The translations under genes were made by a program, and so were the position numbers. The notes beneath the pieces were generated by a model. That model had not been told where the DNA came from, ran no database searches, and worked only from the letters and a program-made list of their open reading frames with translations. This document shows, in pieces, positions 18,007 to 26,598 of a DNA stretch of 64,000 nt (its first letter is position 1; each line of letters opens with the position of its first letter). Source of the stretch: Leptospira vanthielii serovar Holland str. Waz Holland = ATCC 700522. Its GTDB lineage: Bacteria; Spirochaetota; Leptospiria; Leptospirales; Leptospiraceae. The stretch lies in NCBI RefSeq assembly GCF_000332455.1, contig NZ_AOGY02000024.1, positions 124,001-188,000 on the forward strand, given 5' to 3'.

Positions 18007-18720
18007 ATGAAGTTTAATACGATCCCAGCGCACATTGCTGTCATCATGGACGGAAATGGAAGGTGGGCCGAAAGCCAAGGGAAAAAAAGAACCGAAGGCC
18101 ATAGAGAAGGGGCGAACGCAATCGATCGCCTTTTGGATGTGGCTTTGGAATATAAAATCCCCAACATTTCTCTTTATGCATTTTCCACAGAAAACTGGAA
18201 ACGCCCCATCACCGAAATCCAGGCCATCTTTGGTTTGTTAGTTGAGTTTATTGAAACACGACTAAATACCATCCACGAAAAAGGGATCAGAATCCATCAC
18301 AGTGGCGCGAGAAACAAACTTTCCAAAACAGTTTTAACTAAGATTGACCACGCTATGGCGGTCACAAAAAAGAATAAAAAACTCACTGCCAACTTTTGTT
18401 TGAACTACGGTGGACACGAAGAGATTTTGAGTAACTTTTCTCGGATCATGGCAGTGCGGAAGTCCAAAAAAGAAACTTTAGACAAACCCATAAGCCCTAA
18501 AGAATTTGAAAAATATTTGTATACATCTCCTTTACCACCCGTAGATTTATTGATCAGAACTGCGGGAGAACAAAGGATTTCCAATTTCCTTTTATGGCAG
18601 AGTGCGTATGCTGAAATGTATTTTACAAATACACTTTGGCCGGACTTTGGAAGAACCTCTTTGGAGGAAGCCCTTCTATTTTTTGATTCCCGAAAACGTA
18701 AATTTGGTGGTTTGTTATGA
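18007..18720 (+). CDS. uppS: Undecaprenyl-diphosphate synthase (cis-prenyltransferase)
   Basis: A 237-residue enzyme that extends farnesyl-PP with isopentenyl-PP to the carrier lipid for peptidoglycan and LPS. Motifs: IAVIMDGNGRWAE with the catalytic Asp, GHREGA, LYAFSTENWKRP, and DLLIRTAGEQRISNFLLWQSAYAE. Cytoplasmic, membrane-associated. Its last four bases (ATGA) overlap the cdsA start. Confidence 0.96.
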   Translation: MKFNTIPAHIAVIMDGNGRWAESQGKKRTEGHREGANAIDRLLDVALEYKIPNISLYAFSTENWKRPITEIQAIFGLLVEFIETRLNTIHEKGIRIHHSGARNKLSKTVLTKIDHAMAVTKKNKKLTANFCLNYGGHEEILSNFSRIMAVRKSKKETLDKPISPKEFEKYLYTSPLPPVDLLIRTAGEQRISNFLLWQSAYAEMYFTNTLWPDFGRTSLEEALLFFDSRKRKFGGLL

Positions 18721-19628
18721 GTGAGACAACACTCCGTATCCTTTCTGCAATTGTATTAACATTTGTATATGTGTTTATGATCTTCCATAGTTCTTGGTAT
18801 TACCTTGAGTTCTTTTTGTTCGGTTGTACTTTGATTTATTTGGGTTTAAAAGAACTTTATGGATTTTGTAAAAGAGAAGATTCCAAACCCTTTTTTGGAA
18901 CAGGCCTTCTTTTTTCGATTTTAATTTTTGCTGTATATTACATCCAATTTTTAGGAATGCAGTTCGAGGTGACACCTCCTGCAAATATTCTTGAAATATC
19001 AAAAATTCTCAGAGAGAGTTTCCACCCTGTTCCTTTTTTACTCATAGCACTTTCGCTTACTGTTTGGATTTTACAGATCCTGAAACGCCCGTTAGATGGT
19101 GCTCTCTTTTCTGTGGGAGCAACTATGTTGGGTCCCATCTATTTGGCCATTCCTATGGGTCATTTTTTACTCCTCCTCGCATTTCCTTTTGGAGCCTATT
19201 ATATCTTTTTAGTTTCAGTCATTACTTTTATGAGTGATGCTGGAGCCTACTTTGGTGGTCGTTGGTTTGGAAAACATCCTGCTGGTTTAAAGATCTCTCC
19301 TAAAAAAACTTGGGAAGGATATTTGACGGGAAATATTACCGCCGTTCTCGGCGTACAAATTCTCAATGTCACTTGGGAACATTTTAGTGGCGTGAAATTA
19401 CCGATTGGTGTTTTGGAATCTGTGATTCTTGCCTTTGTTGTTTCGATCATTTCTGTGATGGGAGATTTGGCGGAATCGGCGATGAAACGAGATGCCAAAA
19501 TCAAAGACTCTGGGAATCTAATTCCAGGTCATGGTGGGGTCCTCGATTTAGCGGATGCACTCCTTTTTACTGTCCCTGTGATTTACTATTACTTTCTATT
19601 TAAGGGAATCCTCGGATACCCGGTCTGA
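18717..19628 (+). CDS. cdsA: Phosphatidate cytidylyltransferase
   Basis: Makes CDP-diacylglycerol from phosphatidic acid and CTP. The 303-residue protein has about eight membrane helices and the CdsA signature near the C-terminus: SAMKRDAKIKD then LIPGHGGVLDLADALL. In most family members the end reads D-R-x-D; here the arginine is replaced (DLAD). Other motif residues, including the paired lysines and aspartates, are kept. The DAGAYFGGRWFGKH segment and PKKTWEG are also standard. Confidence 0.94.
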   Translation: MSETTLRILSAIVLTFVYVFMIFHSSWYYLEFFLFGCTLIYLGLKELYGFCKREDSKPFFGTGLLFSILIFAVYYIQFLGMQFEVTPPANILEISKILRESFHPVPFLLIALSLTVWILQILKRPLDGALFSVGATMLGPIYLAIPMGHFLLLLAFPFGAYYIFLVSVITFMSDAGAYFGGRWFGKHPAGLKISPKKTWEGYLTGNITAVLGVQILNVTWEHFSGVKLPIGVLESVILAFVVSIISVMGDLAESAMKRDAKIKDSGNLIPGHGGVLDLADALLFTVPVIYYYFLFKGILGYPV

Positions 19629-19658
19629 TTCTTTTGTCGAGATCGGTCTAACAGTTAC

Positions 19659-20819
19659 ATGGTTGGAGTATCTGTATTAGGAATTTCTGGTTCTGTTGGT
19701 TCTTCCACAGTGAAGGTTCTACGCCAATTTAGAGATTCCTTTTCTTTGCGTAGTTTTTCAGTCCATTCCAACCTGGAACTTGCCAAAACTCTGATAGATG
19801 AATTTTCTCCGGAAGTAGTGTCTATTACCGATTCTAAGTTAGAGGGAAAGTTCGGATCAAAATATAAGTCCACTACCATTCTCTATGGGGAAGATTCTCT
19901 TTCTGATTTAGTGCAATTGGCCACTGTGGATGTTGTTGTCACAGCTGTTGTTGGGGCACGCGGGGTAAAACCTACAATTGCGGCCATCGAAGCTGGTAAA
20001 AAAATAGCCATTGCCAATAAAGAGACACTTGTGACCTTTGGGCCACTGATCAACCGTTTGGTGGCAAAACATAATACCCTTATGGTTCCTGTGGATTCCG
20101 AACACAATGCACTTTTTCAATTGATTGAAAGAGAAAAAAGATCCAATATCCGTGCCATCACTCTCACGGCTTCTGGTGGGAGTTTTCGCACACTTCCCAT
20201 AGAAGAATTGGAACATGTATCCGTAAAACAGGCGTTAAACCATCCTACTTGGTCTATGGGTCCGAAGATCACAGTCGATTCGGCAGGACTTATCAACAAA
20301 GGCCTCGAAGTCATCGAAGCTCATTTTTTGTTTGGCTTCTCTTATGATGAAATTGAGGTGGTGATTCACCCGCAGTCTCTGACTCATGGAATCATTGAAA
20401 CAATGGACGGTGCTTGTTTGCAATACACAAGCCATCCCGATATGATTTATCCCATTGCTCATTCTTTATTTTATCCGACTCCCACACCCAAGATGCTTAT
20501 CGAACGAAAACCATCCACTTGGAAAACCTTGGAATTTTTTCCACCAGATCTAAGTCGGTATCCAGGTCTCAAACTTGCTTACCAAGCAGGAAGAGCAGGT
20601 GGTGTGGCACCTTCCGTATTCAATGCGGCCAATGAAGAAGCTGTGGCATTATTTTTAGAGGAACGGATTTCCTTTACCGCCATACCTAAGTTCATCGAAT
20701 CCGCATTAAATAAAATTTCCAATTCTTTCCCTGATGATTTGGAAGGGTATTTAGAAAAAGATAGGGAAACTCGTAGTTATATTCAAAAAGATTTTGTGAA
20801 GGGGGGAGTGACTATATGA
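19659..20819 (+). CDS. dxr: 1-deoxy-D-xylulose 5-phosphate reductoisomerase
   Basis: Second enzyme of the MEP isoprenoid pathway, NADPH- and metal-dependent, 386 residues. The N-terminal Rossmann loop reads GISGSVGSST; ANKETLVTFG and PVDSEHNALFQ (metal-binding Asp and Glu) follow, then TASGGSFRT, HPTWSMGPKITVDSAGLINKG and a C-terminal helical domain. Together with dxs at 28934 and uppS upstream, the isoprenoid supply is concentrated in this part of the genome. Overlaps rseP by four bases. Confidence 0.97.
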   Translation: MVGVSVLGISGSVGSSTVKVLRQFRDSFSLRSFSVHSNLELAKTLIDEFSPEVVSITDSKLEGKFGSKYKSTTILYGEDSLSDLVQLATVDVVVTAVVGARGVKPTIAAIEAGKKIAIANKETLVTFGPLINRLVAKHNTLMVPVDSEHNALFQLIEREKRSNIRAITLTASGGSFRTLPIEELEHVSVKQALNHPTWSMGPKITVDSAGLINKGLEVIEAHFLFGFSYDEIEVVIHPQSLTHGIIETMDGACLQYTSHPDMIYPIAHSLFYPTPTPKMLIERKPSTWKTLEFFPPDLSRYPGLKLAYQAGRAGGVAPSVFNAANEEAVALFLEERISFTAIPKFIESALNKISNSFPDDLEGYLEKDRETRSYIQKDFVKGGVTI

Positions 20820-22522
20820 TCGTAATGATACTCGGCGCCGTATTTATGTTAGCGGTTTCTATTTTTATCCATGAATTGGGGCACCTCTTATGTGGGAAAT
20901 TGGTCGGAGTGGAAGCTCGGATTTTTTCGTTAGGTTATGGAAAAGGGATTTGGAAAAAAAGAATTGGGAAAACCATCTACCAAATCACAGCCATCCCAAT
21001 CGGTGGGTATGTGCTTTTTCGTGGAGATGACTACAGCAAAAACAAAAAACCAAGGCAAGGGGATTTACTTTCCACACCACCACTTCGCAGAATGATTCCT
21101 GTCCTTGGAGGCCCTTTCGCCAATTTAGTGTTAGGTTTTGTTTTGTTGTTTATTTTGGAACTATCGGGAGACAGTCCATCTTCCAATCGCATATTCATTG
21201 AAGATGCCAATAAAGTATCAAGTCCTGCTTATACTGCGGGTCTTCGTACAGGGGACCAAATTGTTTCCATCAATGGGAAAAAAACGGAAAGTTTTGAAGA
21301 TATATTCACCAATGTGAGTTTGACTTCGGGAGATCCGGTGGAGGTTACCTTTAAAAGAGAGGAGGAAACCAAATCCGTACAAATTGTACCAAATTTATAT
21401 TCTGCTGGCGGTCATCCCACAATTGGTGTGATGCCTTACGGCGAAAGGCGTGTTGTGGCAACCTTTACCTACGGGGAACAAATCAGCCACTTTATGGCAA
21501 ACTTACTCGATCGTGATGATAAATCTTCTCTTTACTTCCAAGAAAAAATCGAAGAACGAAAGGATGAAATTCCTGAAGAACTCTTAAAACAAAGAGAAGT
21601 TGCAGAAAGAGAAAAATCCCTACGCAGACGAGCTCTCTCTTTTTTGAAAGACGGGGATATGATTTTACAAGTGGCTGGCGTGGATGTTCATACCGTTCCT
21701 GAATTACAAACGGAACTAGGAAAACACCAAGGGAAAACAATTCCTGTCGTTGTAGAAAGAAAAACCTATCCACTCCTTACACCTTGGGCCACCGAAACTG
21801 TGACCATCCAGATACCCGTGTTAGGTGCCAATGTTTTCGAGTTTTGGGATATCAAACATCCTAAATTTTCAGAATTAGGAATTTCTTATTTTCGATTGGA
21901 TAGTTATGATGCAGAAATTGAGAATCGACTTTCGAATCTAAAAATCCAAGACAAAACCTTTATTACGGCGGACTCTCTTTCTGAATATTTGAATAACAAT
22001 TCTGGACGAAAGGATATCTGGATTGGGAACATGAAGTATTCCGCTGATATCAATCTGAAACCTATTGGACTTCTGGGTTTTCGAGCTTCAATGAAATTTG
22101 AAGCCGAGAAGTTGCAAAAAGAATCTACCATATATTCCTCGTTTGTTGGTGCTTCGAATAAAGTCTATGAAAACGTATCCACTACCTTAAAAGGAATTGG
22201 GATGTTGTTTTCTGGTCTTCTTTCTCCTAAAGAAAATTTATCTGGCCCGATTGGGATCGTACAAATTGCAGGAATCAGTCTGGAATATGGTTGGGCGACC
22301 TATCTTGACTTTGTTGCAAAAATTTCCCTAGCCCTAATGGTGATGAATTTGTTACCCATCCCTATGGCTGACGGCGGACACATTGTACTCTATGCCTATG
22401 AAGCCATTACGGGAAGGCCACTCCCCAGAAAAGCCATTGAGGCCATTTTTCGAGTGGGATTTTTCTTTCTCATTGGTCTTGGACTTTATGTTTCCTTCAA
22501 TGATGTGATGCGTATTTTTTAA
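20816..22522 (+). CDS. rseP: Site-2 intramembrane zinc metalloprotease, RseP-like
   Basis: A 568-residue member of the S2P family. The first helix carries the zinc motif HELGH (residues about 20-24) and the last core contains LLPIPMADGGHI, where the third ligand aspartate lies. Two PDZ-like segments lie between (AYTAGLRTGDQIVSINGK near 140, and SFLKDGDMILQVAGVDVHT near 280). It is longer than the usual 350-450 residues because of a charged helical insert around residues 238-275 and an extra domain at about 320-420. It cleaves anti-sigma or signal-peptide substrates within the inner membrane; no rseA homologue is visible here. Confidence 0.93.
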   Translation: MIVMILGAVFMLAVSIFIHELGHLLCGKLVGVEARIFSLGYGKGIWKKRIGKTIYQITAIPIGGYVLFRGDDYSKNKKPRQGDLLSTPPLRRMIPVLGGPFANLVLGFVLLFILELSGDSPSSNRIFIEDANKVSSPAYTAGLRTGDQIVSINGKKTESFEDIFTNVSLTSGDPVEVTFKREEETKSVQIVPNLYSAGGHPTIGVMPYGERRVVATFTYGEQISHFMANLLDRDDKSSLYFQEKIEERKDEIPEELLKQREVAEREKSLRRRALSFLKDGDMILQVAGVDVHTVPELQTELGKHQGKTIPVVVERKTYPLLTPWATETVTIQIPVLGANVFEFWDIKHPKFSELGISYFRLDSYDAEIENRLSNLKIQDKTFITADSLSEYLNNNSGRKDIWIGNMKYSADINLKPIGLLGFRASMKFEAEKLQKESTIYSSFVGASNKVYENVSTTLKGIGMLFSGLLSPKENLSGPIGIVQIAGISLEYGWATYLDFVAKISLALMVMNLLPIPMADGGHIVLYAYEAITGRPLPRKAIEAIFRVGFFFLIGLGLYVSFNDVMRIF

Positions 22523-22565
22523 TTCCTGACTAAACAAGTGATCTATAAATTTAAGAGAAATATCG

Positions 22566-24326
22566 ATGAAAGCTAGTTCCTATTTAATCCCTACCGCAAA
22601 AGAAGATCCGCAAGATGCCGTTGTTGCATCTCATAAACTGATGATGAGAGCAGGGCTTGTTCGTAAATCTGCGGCTGGACTTTATTCTTATTTACCCTTA
22701 GGACTTCGGATCTTAAAAAAAATTGAAGGCATTGTGCGTTCTGAAATGGATAGAGCCGGGGCTTTGGAATTCCAGCTTCCGATTTTGACTCCCAGTGAAA
22801 TTTGGAAAGAGTCGGGTCGTTGGGATAAAATGGGAAAAGAGATGTTTCGTTTGAAGGATCGTCATGACAATGAAAGTTGCCTTGGACCCACTCATGAAGA
22901 GTCTTTCTGTGTCCTTGTAAAACCAATGGTTCGTTCCTATAAAGACCTTCCCATCAATGTCTATCAAATTCATACAAAGTTTAGAGATGAAATTCGTCCA
23001 CGTTTTGGTGTGATCCGTTCTCGTGAATTTACGATGAAGGATGCCTATTCCTTTCATTTGGATGATGAGTCCTTGGACAAAACCTACCAGACCATGCGTA
23101 AAACTTACCGAAGGATCTTTGCTGGGATGGGACTTACAACAATCCCTGTGCAAGCCGACTCAGGGAACATGGGTGGATCTGCTTCCGAAGAATTTATGGT
23201 TGTCTCTCCTATTGGAGAAGAGACACTTACTATTTGTCCTTCTTGCCAATATTCTGGAAATATTGAAAAAACTCCAGTGGTCCTAAATCCAAAGGCCAGC
23301 AAACAACCATTTGTCGGTTCGGAAAAGATTCATACTCCTTCTAAAAAAACCATTACAGAAGTGGCAGAGTTTTTAAATACAAAAGAAGAGAATTTACTGA
23401 AAGCTGTGGCTCTATGGGCAGACGGAACCTATGTCCTAGTTTTTTTGGAAGGCGACCGTGAGCTCAATGAAAACAAACTAAAAAATCATTTGGGATGTAA
23501 TGAACTAAGACCTATGGGTCCTGCCGAGATGGAAAAACTTGGTCTTGTTCCAGGATTCATTGGCCCTGGTTTTCCCAAATCGGAACACTTAAAAGTGGTC
23601 ATTGATTCTCTTATCGATTGGAGTTTTGGTTATATCTCTGGAGCCAATGAAGTAGACCACCACACTTCTGGAATCCATATTTCCAAATTTTTTAAAGAAG
23701 ACGAAGTCACAAAAATTGATGTGTCGCAAGCCAAAGTAGGAGATCCTTGTCCGAGTTGCGGAACTGGACTCACTGCCGAAAAAGGAATTGAAGTTGGTCA
23801 TATCTTTAAGTTAGGTCAAAAGTATTCGAAAGCTTTTGATGTTACTGTTTTGAATGATAAAGGTAAAGCCACCACAACGACTATGGGTTGTTATGGGATC
23901 GGTGTGAACCGTTGTATGGCTACTGTCATTGAACAATGTAATGACGAGAAAGGAATTTATTGGCCTGTCTCTATCGCTCCATTTACTATCTGTTTGGTGA
24001 GTATTGCTAAAAATCCAGAAGACATTGCAAAAATTGAATCCATCTACAAAGCTTTAGTGGCTTCCGGGATTGAAGTCCTATGGGATGATCGTGACCTGGG
24101 CCCTGGTTTTAAGTTCAAAGATTCAGAACTCATTGGTTTTCCGATTCGTCTTACACTTGGAAAAGGATTTTTGGAAAAGGGTGAGATCACTATCCTTGAT
24201 CGTAAATCCATGGCAGAAGAAACTGTGACCTTTACTACGAATGAAGATTTGGTCGGGAAACTCACGAAACAAATCCAAGGACTTCGGGAGACTCTGGAAA
24301 ATGCAGTGGAGCAAGCGGGAATATGA
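22566..24326 (+). CDS. proS: Prolyl-tRNA synthetase (bacterial type)
   Basis: Class II synthetase, 586 residues. Motif 1 region ILKKIEGIVRSEMDRAGALEF, motif 2 FRDEIRPRFGVIRSREFTMKDAYSFH and motif 3 GCYGIGVNRCMATVIEQ are clear. Between motifs 2 and 3 lies the editing (INS) domain of the bacterial form at about residues 230-380, with a CPSC pair before it, and an anticodon-binding domain at the C-terminus. An ATG with AGAGAAA upstream is the start. It is 43 bases after rseP. Confidence 0.97.
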   Translation: MKASSYLIPTAKEDPQDAVVASHKLMMRAGLVRKSAAGLYSYLPLGLRILKKIEGIVRSEMDRAGALEFQLPILTPSEIWKESGRWDKMGKEMFRLKDRHDNESCLGPTHEESFCVLVKPMVRSYKDLPINVYQIHTKFRDEIRPRFGVIRSREFTMKDAYSFHLDDESLDKTYQTMRKTYRRIFAGMGLTTIPVQADSGNMGGSASEEFMVVSPIGEETLTICPSCQYSGNIEKTPVVLNPKASKQPFVGSEKIHTPSKKTITEVAEFLNTKEENLLKAVALWADGTYVLVFLEGDRELNENKLKNHLGCNELRPMGPAEMEKLGLVPGFIGPGFPKSEHLKVVIDSLIDWSFGYISGANEVDHHTSGIHISKFFKEDEVTKIDVSQAKVGDPCPSCGTGLTAEKGIEVGHIFKLGQKYSKAFDVTVLNDKGKATTTTMGCYGIGVNRCMATVIEQCNDEKGIYWPVSIAPFTICLVSIAKNPEDIAKIESIYKALVASGIEVLWDDRDLGPGFKFKDSELIGFPIRLTLGKGFLEKGEITILDRKSMAEETVTFTTNEDLVGKLTKQIQGLRETLENAVEQAGI

Positions 24327-24394
24327 ACTTCTTTGGATTTTTTTTTTAGAACCCAGAGAAGGGATGGAAGGAATGCCGGCTTTGTGATAGAAGG

Positions 24395-24480
24395 AAACCA
24401 TTGGGTGGCGGGTGGTTTACCCCACCCAGTTCAATCAGGGCGGGGATCTATACCCAAAAACCCCCACCCCCACCTAAAGA
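24395..24480. repeat. G/C-tract intergenic element before trpB
   Basis: The gap between proS and trpB contains a strand-asymmetric GC-rich block: GGGTGG (24410-24415) can pair with CCACCC (24422-24427), followed by GGGCGGGG and then a C-tract of CCCCCACCCCCACC type to about 24474. Translating it would give a proline-rich, unlikely N-terminus to trpB. It may be a transcriptional pause/terminator or a dispersed element. No trp-codon leader peptide is visible. Confidence 0.35.
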
Positions 24481-24520
24481 AGCAGTTTTCATATTCCCCT
24501 ATCCCTTCATGATGGGATAT

Positions 24521-25711
24521 ATGGGCAAAAACTTACCTGGATATTTTGGTGAATTCGGCGGCCGTTACTCTCCTGAGATTTTAACGGAAGCATTAGATGA
24601 ACTTGAATCCACCTATCAAAAGTTAAAGAAAAGTAAAAAGTTCAAAAAAGAACTCGAATACTATTTAAGGAACTATGTCGGAAGACCTAGTCCACTTACT
24701 TATGCCGAACGTCTCACCAAACAATGGGGAGGTGCTCGTATCTGGCTCAAACGTGAAGATCTAAATCATACTGGTGCTCATAAAATTAATAATGCCATCG
24801 GACAGGCGCTCATCGCTCGTTTTATGGGTAAAAAAAGAATCATCGCAGAAACTGGTGCAGGCCAACATGGACTCGCTACCGCAACAGTCGGTGCTATGTT
24901 TGGAATGGAAACGGTTGTCTATATGGGAGCAGTGGATGTCCAAAGACAAAACCTCAATGCCAAAAAAATTGAGATGTTAGGTGCTAAAATCCTCCCTGTC
25001 ACAGCAGGAGAAGCTACTCTCAAAGAAGCCACTAGCGAAGCGATGAGAGACTGGGCACTCAATGTTTCTACCACACATTATATTGTTGGCTCAGCAATTG
25101 GTCCTCATCCTTTCCCAACGATTGTGCGGGATTTACAAGCAGTCATTGGAAAAGAAGCAAAGTCACAATTTAAAAAAGAAAACAAAAAACTTCCAAGTGC
25201 GATTGTTGCCTGTGTGGGTGGAGGATCCAATGCCATTGGAATGTTTCATGCCTTCCTGAAAGACAAACATGTAGCCATTTACGGAGCCGAAGCTGGTGGT
25301 CTTGGTCCAAAACCCGGCGAACACTCTGCGACTTTAACCTATGGAAAAACAGGTTTTTTACATGGTACAAAAACCTTAATCATCCAAGATGAATTTGGTC
25401 AAATTGTACCGGCACATTCTGTGTCTGCAGGACTAGACTACCCGGGAGTAGGGCCAGAACATGCTTACTTATCACAAACGGGAAGAGTCGATTACCGTAT
25501 GGTGACAGATGAACAAGCATTAGACTGCTTTTTGGAAGTAACACGCATCGAAGGAATTATCCCTGCATTAGAAACCGCCCATGCCTTCCATGTGGCTCGG
25601 GATGTGGCAAAGGACCTTGGAAAGAAAAAGGATTTAATCATTTGTCTTTCTGGTCGGGGTGATAAGGATGTAACGGAAGTTTTGCGATTATTGGGTGAAA
25701 GAAGTAAATGA
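24521..25711 (+). CDS. trpB: Tryptophan synthase beta chain
   Basis: PLP enzyme joining indole and serine. Motifs: PGYFGEFGGRYSPEIL at the start, LKREDLNHTGAHKINNA with the PLP lysine, GAGQHGLATA, and CVGGGSNAIGMFHAF for phosphate binding. The ATG at 24521 is preferred: GGGA lies just upstream and known proteins begin at this point. In-frame starts at 24509, 24512 and 24401 would add a proline-rich extension from the GC-tract element and are unlikely. The product is 396 residues, family-typical. It overlaps trpA by four bases. Confidence 0.95.
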   Translation: MGKNLPGYFGEFGGRYSPEILTEALDELESTYQKLKKSKKFKKELEYYLRNYVGRPSPLTYAERLTKQWGGARIWLKREDLNHTGAHKINNAIGQALIARFMGKKRIIAETGAGQHGLATATVGAMFGMETVVYMGAVDVQRQNLNAKKIEMLGAKILPVTAGEATLKEATSEAMRDWALNVSTTHYIVGSAIGPHPFPTIVRDLQAVIGKEAKSQFKKENKKLPSAIVACVGGGSNAIGMFHAFLKDKHVAIYGAEAGGLGPKPGEHSATLTYGKTGFLHGTKTLIIQDEFGQIVPAHSVSAGLDYPGVGPEHAYLSQTGRVDYRMVTDEQALDCFLEVTRIEGIIPALETAHAFHVARDVAKDLGKKKDLIICLSGRGDKDVTEVLRLLGERSK

Positions 25712-26508
25712 GTAAAATAAAATCTTTATTTGATAGTGGGAAATTTAAATCCGCTTTTATACCTTACTTTACCTTAGGGGATCCAAACTATAGTGACTCT
25801 ATCGAATTTGGAAAAACCATTTTAGATAATGGAGCTGATATTTTGGAACTCGGAATTCCTTTTTCAGATCCTGTTGCCGATGGGCCCGTCATCCAAAGGG
25901 CAGTGGCTCGTTCCTTAAAGAATTCCTTTTCCTTTGAGGAACTCTTTCGTGTCACAAAAGCAATTCATGATCACAAACCAGAGACTCCTCTTGTCTATCT
26001 AACATACTTCAATCCTATCTACCACTGTGGGATTACCAAGTTTTTAGATCGTGCCAAAGAGTCTGGGATCATTGGACTTGTGATTCCTGATTTGCCATTT
26101 GATACTGCAGAAAGCGAAACCTTGTTTCGAGAACTAAAAGTCCGAGACATGGATTTGATTCATTTGGTGACTCCTGCTTCCGAAAAAAAGAGAATCCAAG
26201 CTCTCGCCAAAACATCCTCAGGTTTCATTTACTATGTAACTTCTTTTGGTGTTACCGGTGAGAGGCGTGAGTTCTCGGTGGATTTAAAGGAACGGATCCG
26301 GTTTTTGAAAGAAACCATCCAATTGCCCATTTGTGCTGGGTTTGGAATCTCTACTCCAGACCAAGCCAACCAAATTTCACAGTATGCGGATGGGATCATC
26401 ATCGGTTCTGCCATCCAAAGAATCATTGAAGAAAACGGTTCGGAGCGTTCCAAAGCCATTTCTGCATTGGCAGATTACATTTCGAAGATCAGAACATCGA
26501 TTTCCTGA
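25708..26508 (+). CDS. trpA: Tryptophan synthase alpha chain
   Basis: A TIM-barrel lyase releasing indole from indole-3-glycerol phosphate, 266 residues. The signature LELGIPFSDPVADGPVIQRA contains the catalytic Glu and Asp; PDLPFDTAE, VTPASEKKRI, FIYYVTSFGVTG and the phosphate-loop region AGFGISTPDQA and DGIIIGSAI follow. Coupled to trpB by an ATGA overlap. No other trp genes are in the window. Confidence 0.97.
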   Translation: MSKIKSLFDSGKFKSAFIPYFTLGDPNYSDSIEFGKTILDNGADILELGIPFSDPVADGPVIQRAVARSLKNSFSFEELFRVTKAIHDHKPETPLVYLTYFNPIYHCGITKFLDRAKESGIIGLVIPDLPFDTAESETLFRELKVRDMDLIHLVTPASEKKRIQALAKTSSGFIYYVTSFGVTGERREFSVDLKERIRFLKETIQLPICAGFGISTPDQANQISQYADGIIIGSAIQRIIEENGSERSKAISALADYISKIRTSIS

Positions 26509-26538
26509 TTTTTTTTCCCCTATCTATCAAAAACATTT

Positions 26539-26598
26539 GAGTCTCTTTAAAAAATTCGGGAAAATGGTCGGAAATTCCCAAACGAATAAAGAGGCTCT
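26539..26598 (+). promoter_or_regulatory. Leader hairpin covering the ribosome site of the cyclase gene
   Basis: GAGTCTCTTTA at 26539-26549 can pair over 11 positions (one G-U) with TAAAGAGGCTC at 26587-26597. The right arm contains the AGAGG ribosome site for the ATG at 26599. An inner stem ATTCG (26554-26558) with CGAAT (26583-26587) may compete or extend it. The structure would hide the ribosome site. It also lies between trpA and the next gene and may act in transcript separation. Confidence 0.5.

Noticed and set aside
24401..24520. In-frame N-terminal extension of trpB, rich in proline.
   Set aside because: It would be translated from the GC-tract element; TrpB proteins begin at the PGYFGEFGG segment and the later ATG has a nearby GGGA.
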